Shown in pieces: positions 12,194 to 22,867 of a stretch of DNA of 64,000 nucleotides. This stretch comes from Microvelia longipes. Lineage: Eukaryota; Arthropoda; Insecta; Hemiptera; Veliidae. Under the pieces are notes generated by a model that was not told the origin of the DNA, did not search any database, and worked only from the letters and a program-made list of their open reading frames with translations. Where the stretch lies: NCBI GenBank assembly GCA_018340805.1, contig JACMZG010000008.1, forward strand, positions 27,695,914 to 27,759,913, given 5' to 3'. How positions within the stretch are numbered: position 1 is the stretch's first letter; each line of letters opens with the position of its first letter. Made by a program: the position numbers and the translations under genes.

Positions 12194-12789
12194 TATAAAA
12201 AATAAATTTATATATCATTTTTTAGGGTATATTTCAAGATTGATGTAGCGACTACTGCTAGTAGGTCAAAGACATATTGAACACACCTGATAACGCCTAT
12301 GAATTTAAAGTTGGAGCATTCGACCCACTACTCAGTAGTTAAGTCCAAACATGAAATTTAGCTTTGAAACTAAAATTATTTTATTTATCTCGATAAAATC
12401 AAACTGAGTTTTGAATACACATACCACCATATTTGTTTGCATTTTTCTGGAAATAATGGTAAAGATTTAAATTATTGAAAGGCGGAGGAAGGACTAAGGC
12501 CAGGAGGCAGGAAGATCGATCTTAAACGCACTAAAGCACGGCACGCCCATAGGCTCGACCACTAAACTAATCTTTTACCGTATTTTTTTCAAAAAACAAA
12601 ACACCAAAAATTTACTGATTTCAGGAATAGATATTGGCTATTTATTTAAAAATAAATCTAGTTAGGTTGATGAAGCGATTCTTTATTTTTAAGGCATCAT
12701 AAATAATATTTTTAGGCTAAGCAAACATAATACAAAAAACGCTTCTAAGTTTTAATGATTTTTTTTATAAATACAAGAACCTTTAGGTT
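12194..12789. other. Mixed non-coding DNA with a purine-rich patch
   Basis: No gene is seen. A purine-rich, GC-richer patch is at 12478-12515 (words such as AGGCGGAGGAAGGA), followed by a CACGGCACGCCC patch at 12535-12550. No open frame uses either. Confidence 0.45.
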
Positions 12790-12868
12790 TCTCAGCCGCT
12801 CTGCGGCGTCAACGCATGCGACCACATCATTGTTGTCCTGTAGCATTACAGTTTGTCATACTAAAATA
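12790..12868 (+). repeat. Family B interspersed repeat, 5' part
   Basis: A GC-rich snap-back (GCCGC with GCGGC, 12794-12806) is followed by CACATCATTGTTGTCCTGTA and CAGTTTGTCATACTA. This matches the head of the 52822-52995 copy (ACACATTGTTGTTGTCTTGTA, CAGTTTATCATATTA). The 3' half is not obvious after 12868. Confidence 0.45.
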
Positions 12869-13752
12869 GTCAATTTTATTAAATTATTTAGTATATTATA
12901 TGATTAATGAAAGAAGAGCTAACCAGTTATTTACTTTTTAGGTAGTTATAAGATAAAAATATGAAATATCGACTAATTATTTTCATAAGCTTGTACAATA
13001 TAAACTAGGTTAGCACGCGCTCGCGTTAGGTCCAATTAATTTTTTATGGTGTTTCTAGACTTTAAATGTAGAGTTAAATATCACACTACAAATTAACAAC
13101 TTTAATATTTTAACACTTTAAGTATAACCTTCATTAACTTAGAAAAAATAACTCAAAAACAAATTGAGCTCGCTTTGCTCGCATTCTGGGTTGTTTATCA
13201 TTATTAAGTAATTAAATAATTTTGAAGGAAAAAATTGTTTCATGGTTACACTGAAATAGCAAACGAAAACCCCACACGAAGTGTCCACATAAACTATTTA
13301 ACAGTTAATTACAACAGTTATAATCCAATAATTGAATCAGAAAAGTTAAAAAGGAAAGAAAAATTAACTTTCAAATAAATTAAATAGATCAAATAAAATA
13401 AAGGACTAAGAAGTGAAAAGGAGAAAGCATTTAAAATTTTCTATTGTGATTGTGGGTGAAGGTTTGGTACTGTCAGAGCTGGTACTGCGAGACCTAGTAC
13501 TCCCACAGAGGTGATACAGATGTAATGTGATATATTTGTATCCGAAAGTAACGTTTCACTAGATTTCTTTTAAAATCCGTTATCTGTAAATGGATACCTA
13601 ATATTTTAAGTATATTTAAAGTTAAAAATATATATTTGATAAATGAAAGTACGGGCAAGGCTGCTGAAGGTCGATCGGATAAATAAGGAAAGAAAAAGTG
13701 ATAGTATGTCATTGTACAAAAAGCTGAAGTAATTAATTGGTGTGTATACTTC
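12869..13752. other. A+T-rich DNA with small GC-rich scraps
   Basis: Scraps resembling the CTTCGCTCG word of family A occur at 13014-13025 (CACGCGCTCGCG) and 13167-13180 (GAGCTCGCTTTGCTCG). Three near-copies of GGTACTG lie at 13467-13500. None makes a definable element. Confidence 0.4.
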
Positions 13753-13785
13753 GTTAATCAGCCTTAGTAATATAGGTTGATTAAC
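13753..13785. repeat. 12-bp inverted repeat
   Basis: GTTAATCAGCCT at 13753-13764 pairs with AGGTTGATTAAC at 13774-13785 with one mismatch and a 9-base spacer. It is a short fold-back with no nearby gene. Confidence 0.65.
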
Positions 13786-13891
13786 AAAATATTACATCCA
13801 ATCAACAAATATAGCTTCTTATATAATGACAGGATTGTTTTTTTCTTCATATTTGTTTGTTCGATCTTCAGCAGCCTAGTTCGTGCTATAA

Positions 13892-13921
13892 GCGCATGTT
13901 ACCATAATTGGTGACATGCGC
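13892..13921. repeat. Hairpin with GC-rich stem
   Basis: GCGCATGTTACC and GGTGACATGCGC form a 12-bp stem (one T-G pair) around ATAATT. The related words CATGCG and ACCATG recur in the hairpin at 21400-21417. Function unknown. Confidence 0.7.
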
Positions 13922-14744
13922 CTAACACAGAAAATTTTAAGCTCTGCTTCAAAGTTAACGACATTATTCGTATTTCTAAAAGTTCTCTATAAAGCGACTT
14001 CAAAAGTAGAAATACGGAAGTCTTAAAAAAAATGCGTAAAATTAAAATAAAATAGAAGAGCTATAGCAGATTGTTGACATTTTATTAACCGAACTGAGGA
14101 TATTTCTATGTCGCAGAAGTTATTAAAATTCAAAAATCTAAGACATCTGCAAAAAAGCTTCAGTAGAAAACCTTCTTGCGTCATTATAAGAAAAAATACA
14201 CAGAAGAGGATTTCATAAATGAGGCATTCCGTGGTGCAAAGTAGTCTCTCAAACACTGATTTTTTAGTTGAGGCTAAGGTTCCTCTTAATGACCTGATTT
14301 ATTATTGTATGATTTACCATTAACTGCTATTCTTTGGCATTTTTAAAACGTTTACAATTCGTTTTTATTTCTATAAATCTTTAATGCTTCTAAAAACTCT
14401 TATGGCAAATTATAATGTATTTTTCACTATACAATATAGGGTTACTGAGAAAAATTTTTTACACAGTATAAACAACCTGGAACAAAATTATAATTGAAAT
14501 GTTTTAAGACGTACCAAGCAGGGAAAAAACAGAACATCGATGAAAAAACTACATCTAAAATAGTTTATTAGTTTTAGTACAGAAAATTAGTTCAAAATTA
14601 CTACAACTTATCTATTGTAATATAATATATTAAGTATAGCATCCCTCTATACATAGGACAACAAGATACCTACATAGATAATAACAATATTATATAATTT
14701 TATTATATTATTCAAGTCAATGCATATCCAGTAAATAAATAGCC
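13922..14744. other. A+T-rich non-coding DNA
   Basis: No gene is recognised. The 77-codon - strand frame at 14023-14256 has more balanced composition than most here, but it has no motif I know and no clear splice signals. Confidence 0.5.
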
Positions 14745-14918
14745 ATGCCTACATAAGTTAAGTCTATGTTAAGTTTAATTTACAGTGTATATGAGGCAAG
14801 AATTATGAAGGGGTATGACGAGTTTAACTTGTTAGATGGCAGTGTTTATCAGACGGAACTTATTAGATCCGTTGCTGTAACTTAAACTTAACGTGGACTA
14901 AACTGCTTACGCGGACAT
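14745..14918. mobile_element. Degraded MITE-like inverted-repeat element
   Basis: The left end (about 14745-14787) and the reverse complement of the right end (about 14874-14918) align over about 45 bp with gaps. The best-kept block is GTTAAGTTTAA(T/G)TTACAG. The interior is about 85 bp and non-coding. This resembles an old miniature inverted-repeat transposable element. No target-site duplication is clear and the superfamily is not assigned. Confidence 0.4.
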
Positions 14919-15402
14919 AGCTTATGCCTCGATATGAATGAATGTGAGAAAGGTTATGTCATACAGTATGAATAATGAATAACACCTTACCATAGTAACG
15001 GACAAAACACTATAGTAGGGGAGTGTTTAGTGACTACAACAAACAAAAAACCCTTAGGTAAACATTTCCCCAACAAACAATAGACGGAAGTAAAAATAAA
15101 AGAAAAACTAAAATAAATACTCCAGACGAATAGTTGTAAACAAACAGGAGTGTCAGACTGACGCAGACGGTATTAGTACATCACTAACACAAGCACAAAT
15201 ATAAACAACAGCAACACCACAACTAAAAGCAGAGGGTCATAGACATAGACAAATATCAATACAGGAAGTCTTAAAACAGCTTTTATTCTAAAGAAAATAT
15301 AAATAAAACACAATAAAATAGGGGATTATAAGCAATAAGAATCAAAATAAAAATTAGGATGAACACAATAATTCTTATAATCCCACGATAGTAGGAGAGG
15401 AA
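14919..15402. other. Non-coding DNA flanking a large fold-back
   Basis: No gene is seen. The sequence is A-rich and ends in the outer edge of the large inverted repeat. The - strand frame 15283-15531 extends into the fold-back and is not credible. Confidence 0.5.
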
Positions 15403-16054
15403 AATTCTGGCGCGGTGGTCCGCATGTCGGGCGAATTTCCTTTGATGCGTGTTTCCGTGCTTTTTATATAAGTTTACAACTACTAAATAAATAATTCCGT
15501 CGCGGGTGGTCCGCTGTCGGGCGAATTTCATGTAGAATTCGTGTTTCCGTGCTTAACAACCCATTTCTTGCTTAAGGTTCCGTTCATGCTTTAGAACCTA
15601 AGCAGTTACTCGATTGTCAAGCACTGCTCGTAACTCATTTTTGTCTGTATTTTCAAAGGAAATGCGCATAATTATCCAGTTGGTTGTTCAAAACTATGCC
15701 TCTAAAATTAGAAGTACGCACTATTATTTGCACTAGTTAAAGCTTAGTTACTTATATTTAAGCTTAGTCAGTTATCTTTAAAGGTTTTAGCGCATTTCCT
15801 TTGAAAAATACAGACAAAATGAGTTACGAGCAGTGCTTGACAATCGAGTAACTGCTTAGGTTCTAAAGCATGAACCGGAACCTTAAGCAAGAAATGGGTT
15901 GTTAAGCACGGAAACACGAATTCTACATGAAATTCGCCCGACAGCGGACCACCGCGACGGAATTATTTATTTAGTAGTTGTAAACTTATATAAAAAGCAC
16001 GGAAACACGCATCAAAGGAAATTTGCCCGACATGCGGACCACCGCGCCAGAATT
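15403..16054. repeat. Large fold-back: 265-bp arms, 122-bp loop
   Basis: The left arm 15403-15667 is the near-exact reverse complement of the right arm 15790-16054. I count about one substitution and four single-base indels, so they are about 98% identical. Each arm also holds two tandem copies of a roughly 110-bp unit that include TGTCGGGCGAATTTC and GTGTTTCCGTGCTT. The loop (15668-15789) is AT-richer, with a direct repeat of AAGCTTAGT. The high identity means it formed recently or is kept by conversion. No transposase or credible protein is encoded; frames at 15986-16241 are shadows of the repeat. It resembles a fold-back transposon or a head-to-head duplication. Confidence 0.9.
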
Positions 16055-16142
16055 ATTTCCTAGTTGTAAACTTATATTAGGTAAAAAAACGATAAAAAAT
16101 GATCGACCCTTCCAGGATGTGAACCCAGGTACCCTGAGTTTG

Positions 16143-16493
16143 AGTGGTTGTATTAACTCCGGACCACTGGCATTCATCTCAGAGGCCCAAAAAACATTGA
16201 AAACGACACCCTACTCGAAATTTAATTTTCAACGACCGTAATTTTGGTTTTCTATAATTTTTGTGGTTTTTTCGACTTTTTGGTACTTAAAGTGGTCGTA
16301 TCGACTTCGGACTGGTTTCATTCGATTCCGCGCCCAAAATTACATTGAAAACGACACCCTACTCGAAATTTATATCGACCTAAATTTTGGTTTTCGGGAT
16401 TTAGAATGGTTTTTTCGATTTTTAGGTCACTTATAGTGGTCGTATCGACTTCGGACCGGTTTCATTCGATTCAGCGTCTCAAAAAACATAAAT
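16143..16493 (+). repeat. 144-148-bp tandem repeat, about 2.4 units
   Basis: Unit starts at 16143, 16291 and 16435 are marked by AGTGGTCGTATCGACTTCGG. Each full unit also has CATTGAAAACGACACC, CTACTCGAAATTTA and a TTTTTTCGA(C/T)TTTT block. The first unit is the most diverged and the last is partial. This looks like a short satellite-like array next to the large fold-back. Confidence 0.8.
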
Positions 16494-16690
16494 ATTGACC
16501 TTTAATGCGGCAAAAAAATATTAACCCTGAATTTTGCCGATTTTTTGAATATTTCGCTGACTCAGCAAACCGGGTTAATGACGTCACAAAAAACCTGGTT
16601 TTCAATAGGGTTCGTGTCCTCCCGAAGGTTGATTTTTGTACCAAGTTTGGTTAAAAAATATTAATCCGTTCGAAAGATAGAGTGTTTACA
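16494..16690 (+). repeat. Repeat-derived tail after the 145-bp array
   Basis: This segment has better GC content than its flank and includes ACCGGGTTAATGACGTCAC and then GTTGATTTTTGTACCAAGTTTGG. The last phrase recurs at 4202-4222 and, diverged, in family A. It is probably the rest of the element that contains the array. No coding potential is seen. Confidence 0.45.
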
Positions 16691-16708
16691 AGAAAGTGTC
16701 TAGAAATA

Positions 16709-16759
16709 CATATTATATATATATATATATTATATATATATATATATATAATATATATA

Positions 16760-16844
<85 letters not shown>

Positions 16845-16869
16845 ATATACACATATATATATATATATA
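16709..16869. repeat. (TA)n microsatellite
   Basis: About 160 bp of TA repeats are broken by single-base slips that give TATTATA or TAATATA junctions. Two frames reading Tyr-Ile repeats across it (16682-17088) are artefacts. Confidence 0.95.
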
Positions 16870-16899
16870 AGTTTCAAAAAAAGTATTTTTCGTCATAAG

Positions 16900-17000
16900 G
16901 GACCTCTGAAACGGATTTGTGTCGTGGTCCGAGGTTCGAATTCCGCCATGACGCCTATCCCATTAGGCGAATTTCAAAGGAAATTCGCTAAAACTGGGAA
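16900..17000 (+). repeat. B-box-like GC-rich repeat fragment with hairpins
   Basis: GAGGTTCGAATTCCGCC at 16931-16947 resembles a pol III B box. Two overlapping hairpins follow: CGCCT with AGGCG (about 16952-16969) and GCGAATTTC with GAAATTCGC (16967-16988, loop AAAG). The words GCGAATTTC and AAAGGAAAT also appear in the fold-back at 15403-16054, so it may be related debris or a SINE scrap. There is no cloverleaf. Confidence 0.35.
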
Positions 17001-18713
17001 CCTTCAGTACTTGAAAAGATATGTAATAAATACTCAGAGATATCAAAAGAGGGCAAAATCTAAAAAAAAGTTAGGGTTTACAAGTTAAGATGGTACTTAC
17101 CAATAGTTGGACAAAAATATACTGACTTATTCTTTATATGTAAGATTGTGCATAACCTAAAGCATAGCCCTATAGACCTAATTTACTTTTTTGGTTATCG
17201 CAAACAAATTAAGTAATTTATAGGGAAACCAATTGGAAAAGGTCATACAAGGCTTAAGTAACAATAAAAAGAAGGTTTTGCCATAATTGGTTCATGCATA
17301 AAAAGAAGTACCAGTATGGCCAATAAAAGAGCTACACATAGATTGGGACAAAGTAAATAGGTTAAAACTAGTCCTCGCATTGGTTTAGACCACTAAATGT
17401 TATTAGTAAGACACTGTCGCCTCTTTGTAAATATCTCTCTCTAGCTCAAAAAGATAACAATTGCTGTAAGAAATTAGTTACCAGATATTTTCTATAGCAA
17501 AACTTCCAGGAATGCTAGAAAAACAGAAGGAAATAGGAAATCAAATATTCCCAGAAATCAGAGGTGAAGAGTAACCCACTAATTACAATTGTGACCATCT
17601 GTCATTGAAATAAATATTGTGGGTCAGTTCAGAATAACTACGCAAATCAAGGATAGATTCTCATCCAAATTATACCTCAGATCATAGCTACATATGAAGC
17701 TTATCGAACTATGAATAATTTTACAATAAGGTAAGTTCGATATTTGCCCATAAGACACCCATACCTTCTTATTATGTACAGCCTTCAAAACGTGTTATTG
17801 AATAAATAATCATACACCAACATACAACAATTATATAAAGACATAAAATTGTTATCGAGCAATTATAGAACATAAATTATAATTTTAGGTGAATTCATGA
17901 AGTAATTTCCCCATGGGATATATCAGCAATAGTTATTAAATTTAATTGAGAAAATACTGAAACCAATCTATAATCAATATGTGAATAATTGAATTAATAA
18001 TCAAAATAAGAAAACGAATGCCCAAACAGGTAAGTGGGTCGGAGATATGAAGTTTTAATACCCAATATGGTAGGAATCAGGGTGGAAAGGTGAGGTCAAC
18101 ACTCGTACAACCCCACAAATTCACCAGTCAAGGTCGCCAAATCAAAAACCTGTTTTTTCCTTAAATTTTAAAGATCCTTTTAAAAGGTATAAATATCAAA
18201 AGAAGTACCCACAAAAAACGGCACGATTTAAAGTTGTAAAAAACTACAAAATTTACGATCAAGTTTATTTTTTTAAACTAAACAACATTTTAAATTTTAG
18301 TAACGAAAGCGAACTATACCCGAAAGAAAGAATATAATAAAATACAAAGAAAAAAATAAAATTAATGTTTTCGACCTGAAAAGATAAAGAAAGAGTTAAA
18401 AAAGTAATGTTGGATAAAAAAAAGAAAACACGAGAAGCAACATCAAATTATTTTTATTTATGAACTTTCTTTAAATTTTATTCTCATAAAATATGGAATA
18501 ATAATTTAAAATAAATATAAAAGTGAAGGAAATTTATTCCTGATATATTATCAATTAATAAAAAAAATACAATTTATTAGAATAACTAAAATTTATTACT
18601 GCAAAAGTCTTGCAAAGTAAAAAAGAGCACTGTATAGGAACTAAATAAAGATCCTGCTTATTGACCTTTTAAATTGCGGAATAACCTCAGATATTGTTTC
18701 GCTACCCACTATG
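17001..18713. other. Mostly featureless DNA
   Basis: No clear gene. The segment 17340-17560 gives short phrases that faintly recall the C-terminal part of RNase H LINEs, but with too many stops to call. The rest, especially 18200-18640, is very A-rich. Confidence 0.45.
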
Positions 18714-18899
18714 GTCGGAGTATTAATTAAAAATGACACTAAAATTGAGAGCACAGCCCGGATGGCATTCTCAAAACTTGGGTGTTGAAAGCGACATGCG
18801 TCAACACTTCTTTTCTCTACTCTACCGAGGAAGACAACCATACGCTTTCATAAAATAATATTTGCTTATGTCTTACCTATTATTTCAACGGGAGGGGCA
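18714..18899 (+). pseudogene. Decayed LINE reverse transcriptase, C-terminal piece
   Basis: In one frame it reads VGVLIKNDTKIESTARMAFSKL, then a stop, then LPRKTTIRFHKIIFAYVLPII. This matches the general pattern YLG-x-I-x-D-x-K-x-x-I-x-x-R-I-x-x-A-x-x-x-F, followed by L-x-x-K-x-x-x-x-x-x-V-L-P-x-L-x-Y-G, found after the catalytic core in many LINE reverse transcriptases. The catalytic motif itself is not visible upstream. One internal stop confirms decay. Assignment rests on pattern only. Confidence 0.5.
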
Positions 18900-20402
18900 C
18901 TTGTTGATCCTTATATTTTAGTAGATCTAATTTAGTAAATCCAAAAATTTTAATTTGACTGGCGGAAACTTGGAGGCTACCAAAATTCCATGCTATGAAC
19001 TCTTGTCCAGAGTCCAGGTATATTTTAACTTTGTTAGTTCCTTAAAGGCATTACACGGGTATTCTACTTAATGCCCGAATTCTCATATTTCCCGCAACAT
19101 AGATACAAAGTACAGTGGAAAGATAAAAAACAACGGACAACGGGAAAAAACGATGAAAAACAACGGATTAAAAATACAAAAACGACAATTAAATTTTAAT
19201 TTGGAAATCTGAGGGCCCTGGACACAACTTCCTTTCTATAGTTATCTTTCAACAAATAATAGATGTAAAAAATGTTTATGTATGTCTAAATGTGTTTATG
19301 TATGATGTAAATATGTTTATGTAAAATATTACCCTAGGATATGATAAGCCTTCTAGTTATATAAGTTGCATTCTATAATATATTTTTTACATTTATACTT
19401 ATCTAATTATTAACAGGCTGAACTATTTAAATGACAGTGATGTGAAAAATTTATTTCACATCACCATATTTTATAAGAAGAAATAAAACTAAACCAGTTT
19501 CGTCTCTCTGTTTATTATAATTAACCCATAACAAAGCCGGCTTTTGACTGTTAACTGCTATCATCAATATATTTAATTCATACTTAACCATATAAACCAT
19601 AATTATTTTTCTTGAGGTATATAAGGCGTTAAATTAAAATATCTTCCAATATTGAAAACATAAGGTCTGTAAAAACAATTTAAACGAGAAAAAAAATGCA
19701 TTGAAATGTCGCCAAAAAGAAGCCACAAGCCCAATCGTTGACACTATAATAAAGCCAAAAAGAAAAACTGAAATAATAACTCGAAGACATCAATACATCT
19801 CACTAGAACTTATACAATATACCACCTTGATAATACATTCGCAATACTGAAAGTACCTCAACAATCAGCAGGTATATTTGATGAAAATTACTGTTAAATA
19901 ACACTTGTTACACCGGCCTGTAGAACACTTAGTTCTGATACTACTGACATCATTACTACCTGTGATAGATAACTGTTAATAATTCACTAATTGTTTTTGT
20001 TCTGCTCTGTAACTCCCAAACTATGAAATGTAAGAAATGGTATTTATTTCAGTTTATTGAATGAATGAATGAACCATTTATTAGATCTAAATACCTTTAC
20101 ATTTATACATGTTTTTACAGAATTTATAAATTCATATTAATAAGAAAGATATATTATATTTCAGTTTATTGCTATCCACATATTCATCAGTAGATTTATA
20201 GATAGGAGACAAGTATTTTTAAACAGGGTTAACAATATAATCAGTGAAATGGGTTTTCAATGAATGTTTAAGGAAGTTATAAAACTCACAGCTAGAATTT
20301 TAGTGGATGAAAACGTATTCTTATAGCTTTTTGGCCAATAATTCTAGAAAATATTAAGGTGGAAACTAATTTTTTTAAATAATAGTGTAAAAAATTATAA
20401 TC
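18900..20402. other. Non-coding DNA with minor repeats
   Basis: A 10-bp perfect hairpin pairs 19437-19446 with 19455-19464. Three near-copies of TGTTTATGTA lie at 19270-19320. Upstream parts of the LINE relic at 20403 might be in 20200-20400, but I cannot read them. Confidence 0.45.
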
Positions 20403-20982
20403 GATCTAATTTGGTGCGATTTCGAAGTAGACATACAGGGGTACAAACTAAACTATTTAAGGTTTGTTGATGATGTCTTTCTTATTCCTACAAGTAGAAC
20501 CGAATTGAGAGCAATGATTAATGGTTTCATAGAAATATGCAAAAGGAAGAATAGACAATAAACAGGTCAAAGTAAAAAATAATGCACAACGTATGCCATG
20601 AGCCACGGGAAGTTGATAAAGGTATTTTAGACAGTATTAAAGGGTGTATGTATCTAGGTTAAATAATACCAATGAGAGACAAAATTCTGGAAGATTAAGA
20701 AAATATTCATAAGTAATACCTTAAATAAAGTTTAAGTAAAAACATTTAATAACTGAATACTTCCAGTTATTTTATATGGCAGCCAAACATGGTACCTAAA
20801 ACAAAAATTGTATAATAAGCTCGTTTTAAAACAGTGCCAGATGACGACAACCACGTAATCAATTATGAAAGCTTGATGAAATATTAGGCGGAAAAGCCTG
20901 ATGAAAGGATTCAAGCTGAATGGGATAGACTGGAGATTAAGTATATAGAATGAATACTGACAGATGGACTCGACTAGCTACA
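20403..20982 (+). pseudogene. Decayed LINE reverse transcriptase relic
   Basis: From 20403 the frame reads DLIWCDFEVDIQGYKLNYL, then RFVDDVFLI, the [FY]-x-DD catalytic box of reverse transcriptase, followed by ELRAMINGFIEICKR. After stops and frame changes GCMYLG (about 20645) matches the conserved YLG motif. ILPVILYGSQTWYLKQ (about 20757-20804) matches the usual LP-x-L-x-YG-x-E-T-W motif. DRWTRLATEW (about 20956-20985) matches the C-terminal R-W-x-x-x-x-A-x-x-W block. This order is that of RTE-like and related insect LINEs. It is interrupted by many stops. Family A copy 2 begins at or just inside its end. Confidence 0.8.
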
Positions 20983-21445
20983 GAATGGAGCTAGTCGCTC
21001 CGCTCGTCCCCAGAAATACAAGTCGTTAAATTTATACTGCAACACGTCTTCGACTCTCTTCGGTCGTCTTCCGAAAAGAGTCCAAAGGAACGAATGTATA
21101 AAACGAATACATTCGTTTCATTTTCAGTGGTCATTTATCCAAGCACTGAACAATCTCGATGCTGCTTAACTTTTATGATCCATCAAAAATCATAGATAGA
21201 CTTGTGGTATAATAAACTTAGTACACTTATTTATTACATCAGGGGGTACACTTGTACCAAATTTCAACTCAATTGGAATATTTTCCAATTTTTTACAATT
21301 TGTTTTAAAAGTATACAAATCATTCGAAAAAAATTAAACTAATGTTGATAATGAGATGAAACTTGGGACATATGTTAGTCTTATACATGGCTACATGCGT
21401 ACCATGTGCGCATGGTAAGCATTCAGGCGCTTAAAAACGCCTGAA
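20971..21445. repeat. Cluster of five short hairpins
   Basis: These stems can be drawn: 20971-20979 with 20989-20997 (9 bp, perfect); 21052-21063 with 21071-21082 (one mismatch); 21089-21099 with 21107-21117 (11 bp, perfect); 21400-21406 with 21411-21417 (7 bp, perfect); 21422-21429 with 21438-21445 (8 bp, perfect). The first overlaps the end of the LINE relic and the others fall in family A copy 2. Copy 1 does not keep most of these stems. Confidence 0.8.
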
Positions 21446-21512
21446 ACACATAATTCCGTTTTATCCCGGTGTCGGATATTTTTGCAAACACAATACACGG
21501 TATAAATGAGGA
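20990..21512 (+). mobile_element. Family A dispersed element, copy 2
   Basis: This is the longest colinear match to copy 1 (10640-10970), from CGCTCGTCC(C/T)CAGAAATACAA to the ACAAATCATT block near 21320. It continues with CGCCTGAAACACATAATTCCG (about 21438-21458), TTTTTGCAAACACAATAC, and ends with GGTATAAATGAGGAAAAGT (about 21490-21508). The left half of the terminal stem-loop is lost. Several extra perfect hairpins lie inside or beside it. No protein is encoded. Confidence 0.65.
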
Positions 21513-22678
21513 AAAGTAAAAATATTGTTAATAGCTAAGAATAGGTAATTAATTTTAGAATTTTCGTTTATAATTAAGTTCCTCATATGGAGCATGTTAA
21601 TGCAAAGTTGGTTAAAGACATAGAGGTTGAGAAAACAAAAATTTAACTTTTGTAAACAAATTTTTGTGATTTAATATTATTGGGAAATTTAAGGTTTGGC
21701 ACTTCTATAAATAAAGAAAATCTCGTCACATTCCTACAAAAATATTTAATCAATCTGTAGCCATTAATATTGTCAATGAAACATACTTAAAAGCAAGAGA
21801 TAAGAAATGAATGCACTCGACCATCAAACGTCCTTGCACTCTCGCTCAGTCGAACAAATCTAAATCAACTCCCACTGACAGATAAGATAATATTTGTTTC
21901 ATTTACATCATAATTTAATTACTAATTTCCACGGTTATATTAATGGAACTTTAAAAATTGTAATATTTATTTTTTCAATAGTACTCTAAAATTATTTCAA
22001 GGCACTTATCAAACACTTAAGGTTATAAATCATAAAAAAGTTTGATGGCTAAAATTTGATAAACAATAAATAAAAAGAAGAGTTCAATTCAAGTATAGAT
22101 AAATAATCCTTGACTGGGTGTTAGAAATACCTTAACTTGACAAGGGTAATGTTTATAACAGTTCTAGGGTATTATATGGTAATATAACCTGCAATAATGT
22201 AACCTTAGGGATTACAGTTTAACATGTAATATTTATTAGGAGCCTTTGAACTTCCCTCTTCCTTGTTTTATTTAACAAATTTATAAGCGTAATTTTCTAA
22301 TGAAAATTCACTAAAACCAAACTAACTAATTTGTTAATTATTTTGACCTCTTATTTGAATCTAAATAATTTTAGTTTCTTCTTCTTCTTCTAATTAACAG
22401 ACTCCGAATATTCTAATCGTCAAATATTTAAATAAAATCAAAACGATAAAACATAATAATCATGACCCTCACCATGTTTATGTTTAAAAGTTTTGTGGTG
22501 AAATAAATCCTTATTTTTTTTCTAAACCAATAAACATTTAATATACTTTTATAGACGCTTAACGGTATTAGATCAACTTTACGGCACTAATACACAAATA
22601 GTAAGAAAAAATTCAAATATATTTAAAACTGAAACAAATTAGACACCTATTTGTTTTTATAGTAAGAATCGATTTGAC
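21513..22678. other. A+T-rich non-coding DNA
   Basis: Nothing supportable is seen. A TTCTTC run lies at 22376-22390. Confidence 0.55.
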
Positions 22679-22867
22679 ATGGTCAATAAGAAAGAAAGAC
22701 CCGCTATCAAGAATTTGGCTTACTGGGGCAGCAAGATCGAGTCGGGCAGGGTTGGGCAGATAGGTTTGAACCTCGTGCAGTCGGCATTCCTTCCAGGACT
22801 GGTTCTCTTATCCTTTCAAGGAGCCTTCCCTCCCGTCAAAATATATATTTGGAAATCAAACAAGTAG
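22679..22867 (+). other. GC-richer island with a 62-codon open frame
   Basis: This stretch is visibly GC-richer than either flank and stays open from ATG at 22679, giving a peptide with balanced composition (for example RPAIKNLAYWGSKIESGRVG). The reverse strand also has a fairly long open stretch over the same interval. I recognise no family and see no strong splice pair. It could be an exon, a retroelement scrap or chance; the compositional contrast favours an insertion. Confidence 0.25.

Noticed and set aside
15986..16241. Overlapping frames on both strands at the end of the large fold-back
   Set aside because: They mirror each other across repeat sequence and the tandem array, without start context or known motif.
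16682..17088. Frames of 62 and 130 codons
   Set aside because: They consist largely of Tyr-Ile repeats from a TA microsatellite; the 130-codon one only picks up a chance extension.
17340..17560. Possible C-terminal LINE RNase H region
   Set aside because: Only scattered resemblance (for example NCCKK), with stops in each frame; too weak to annotate.
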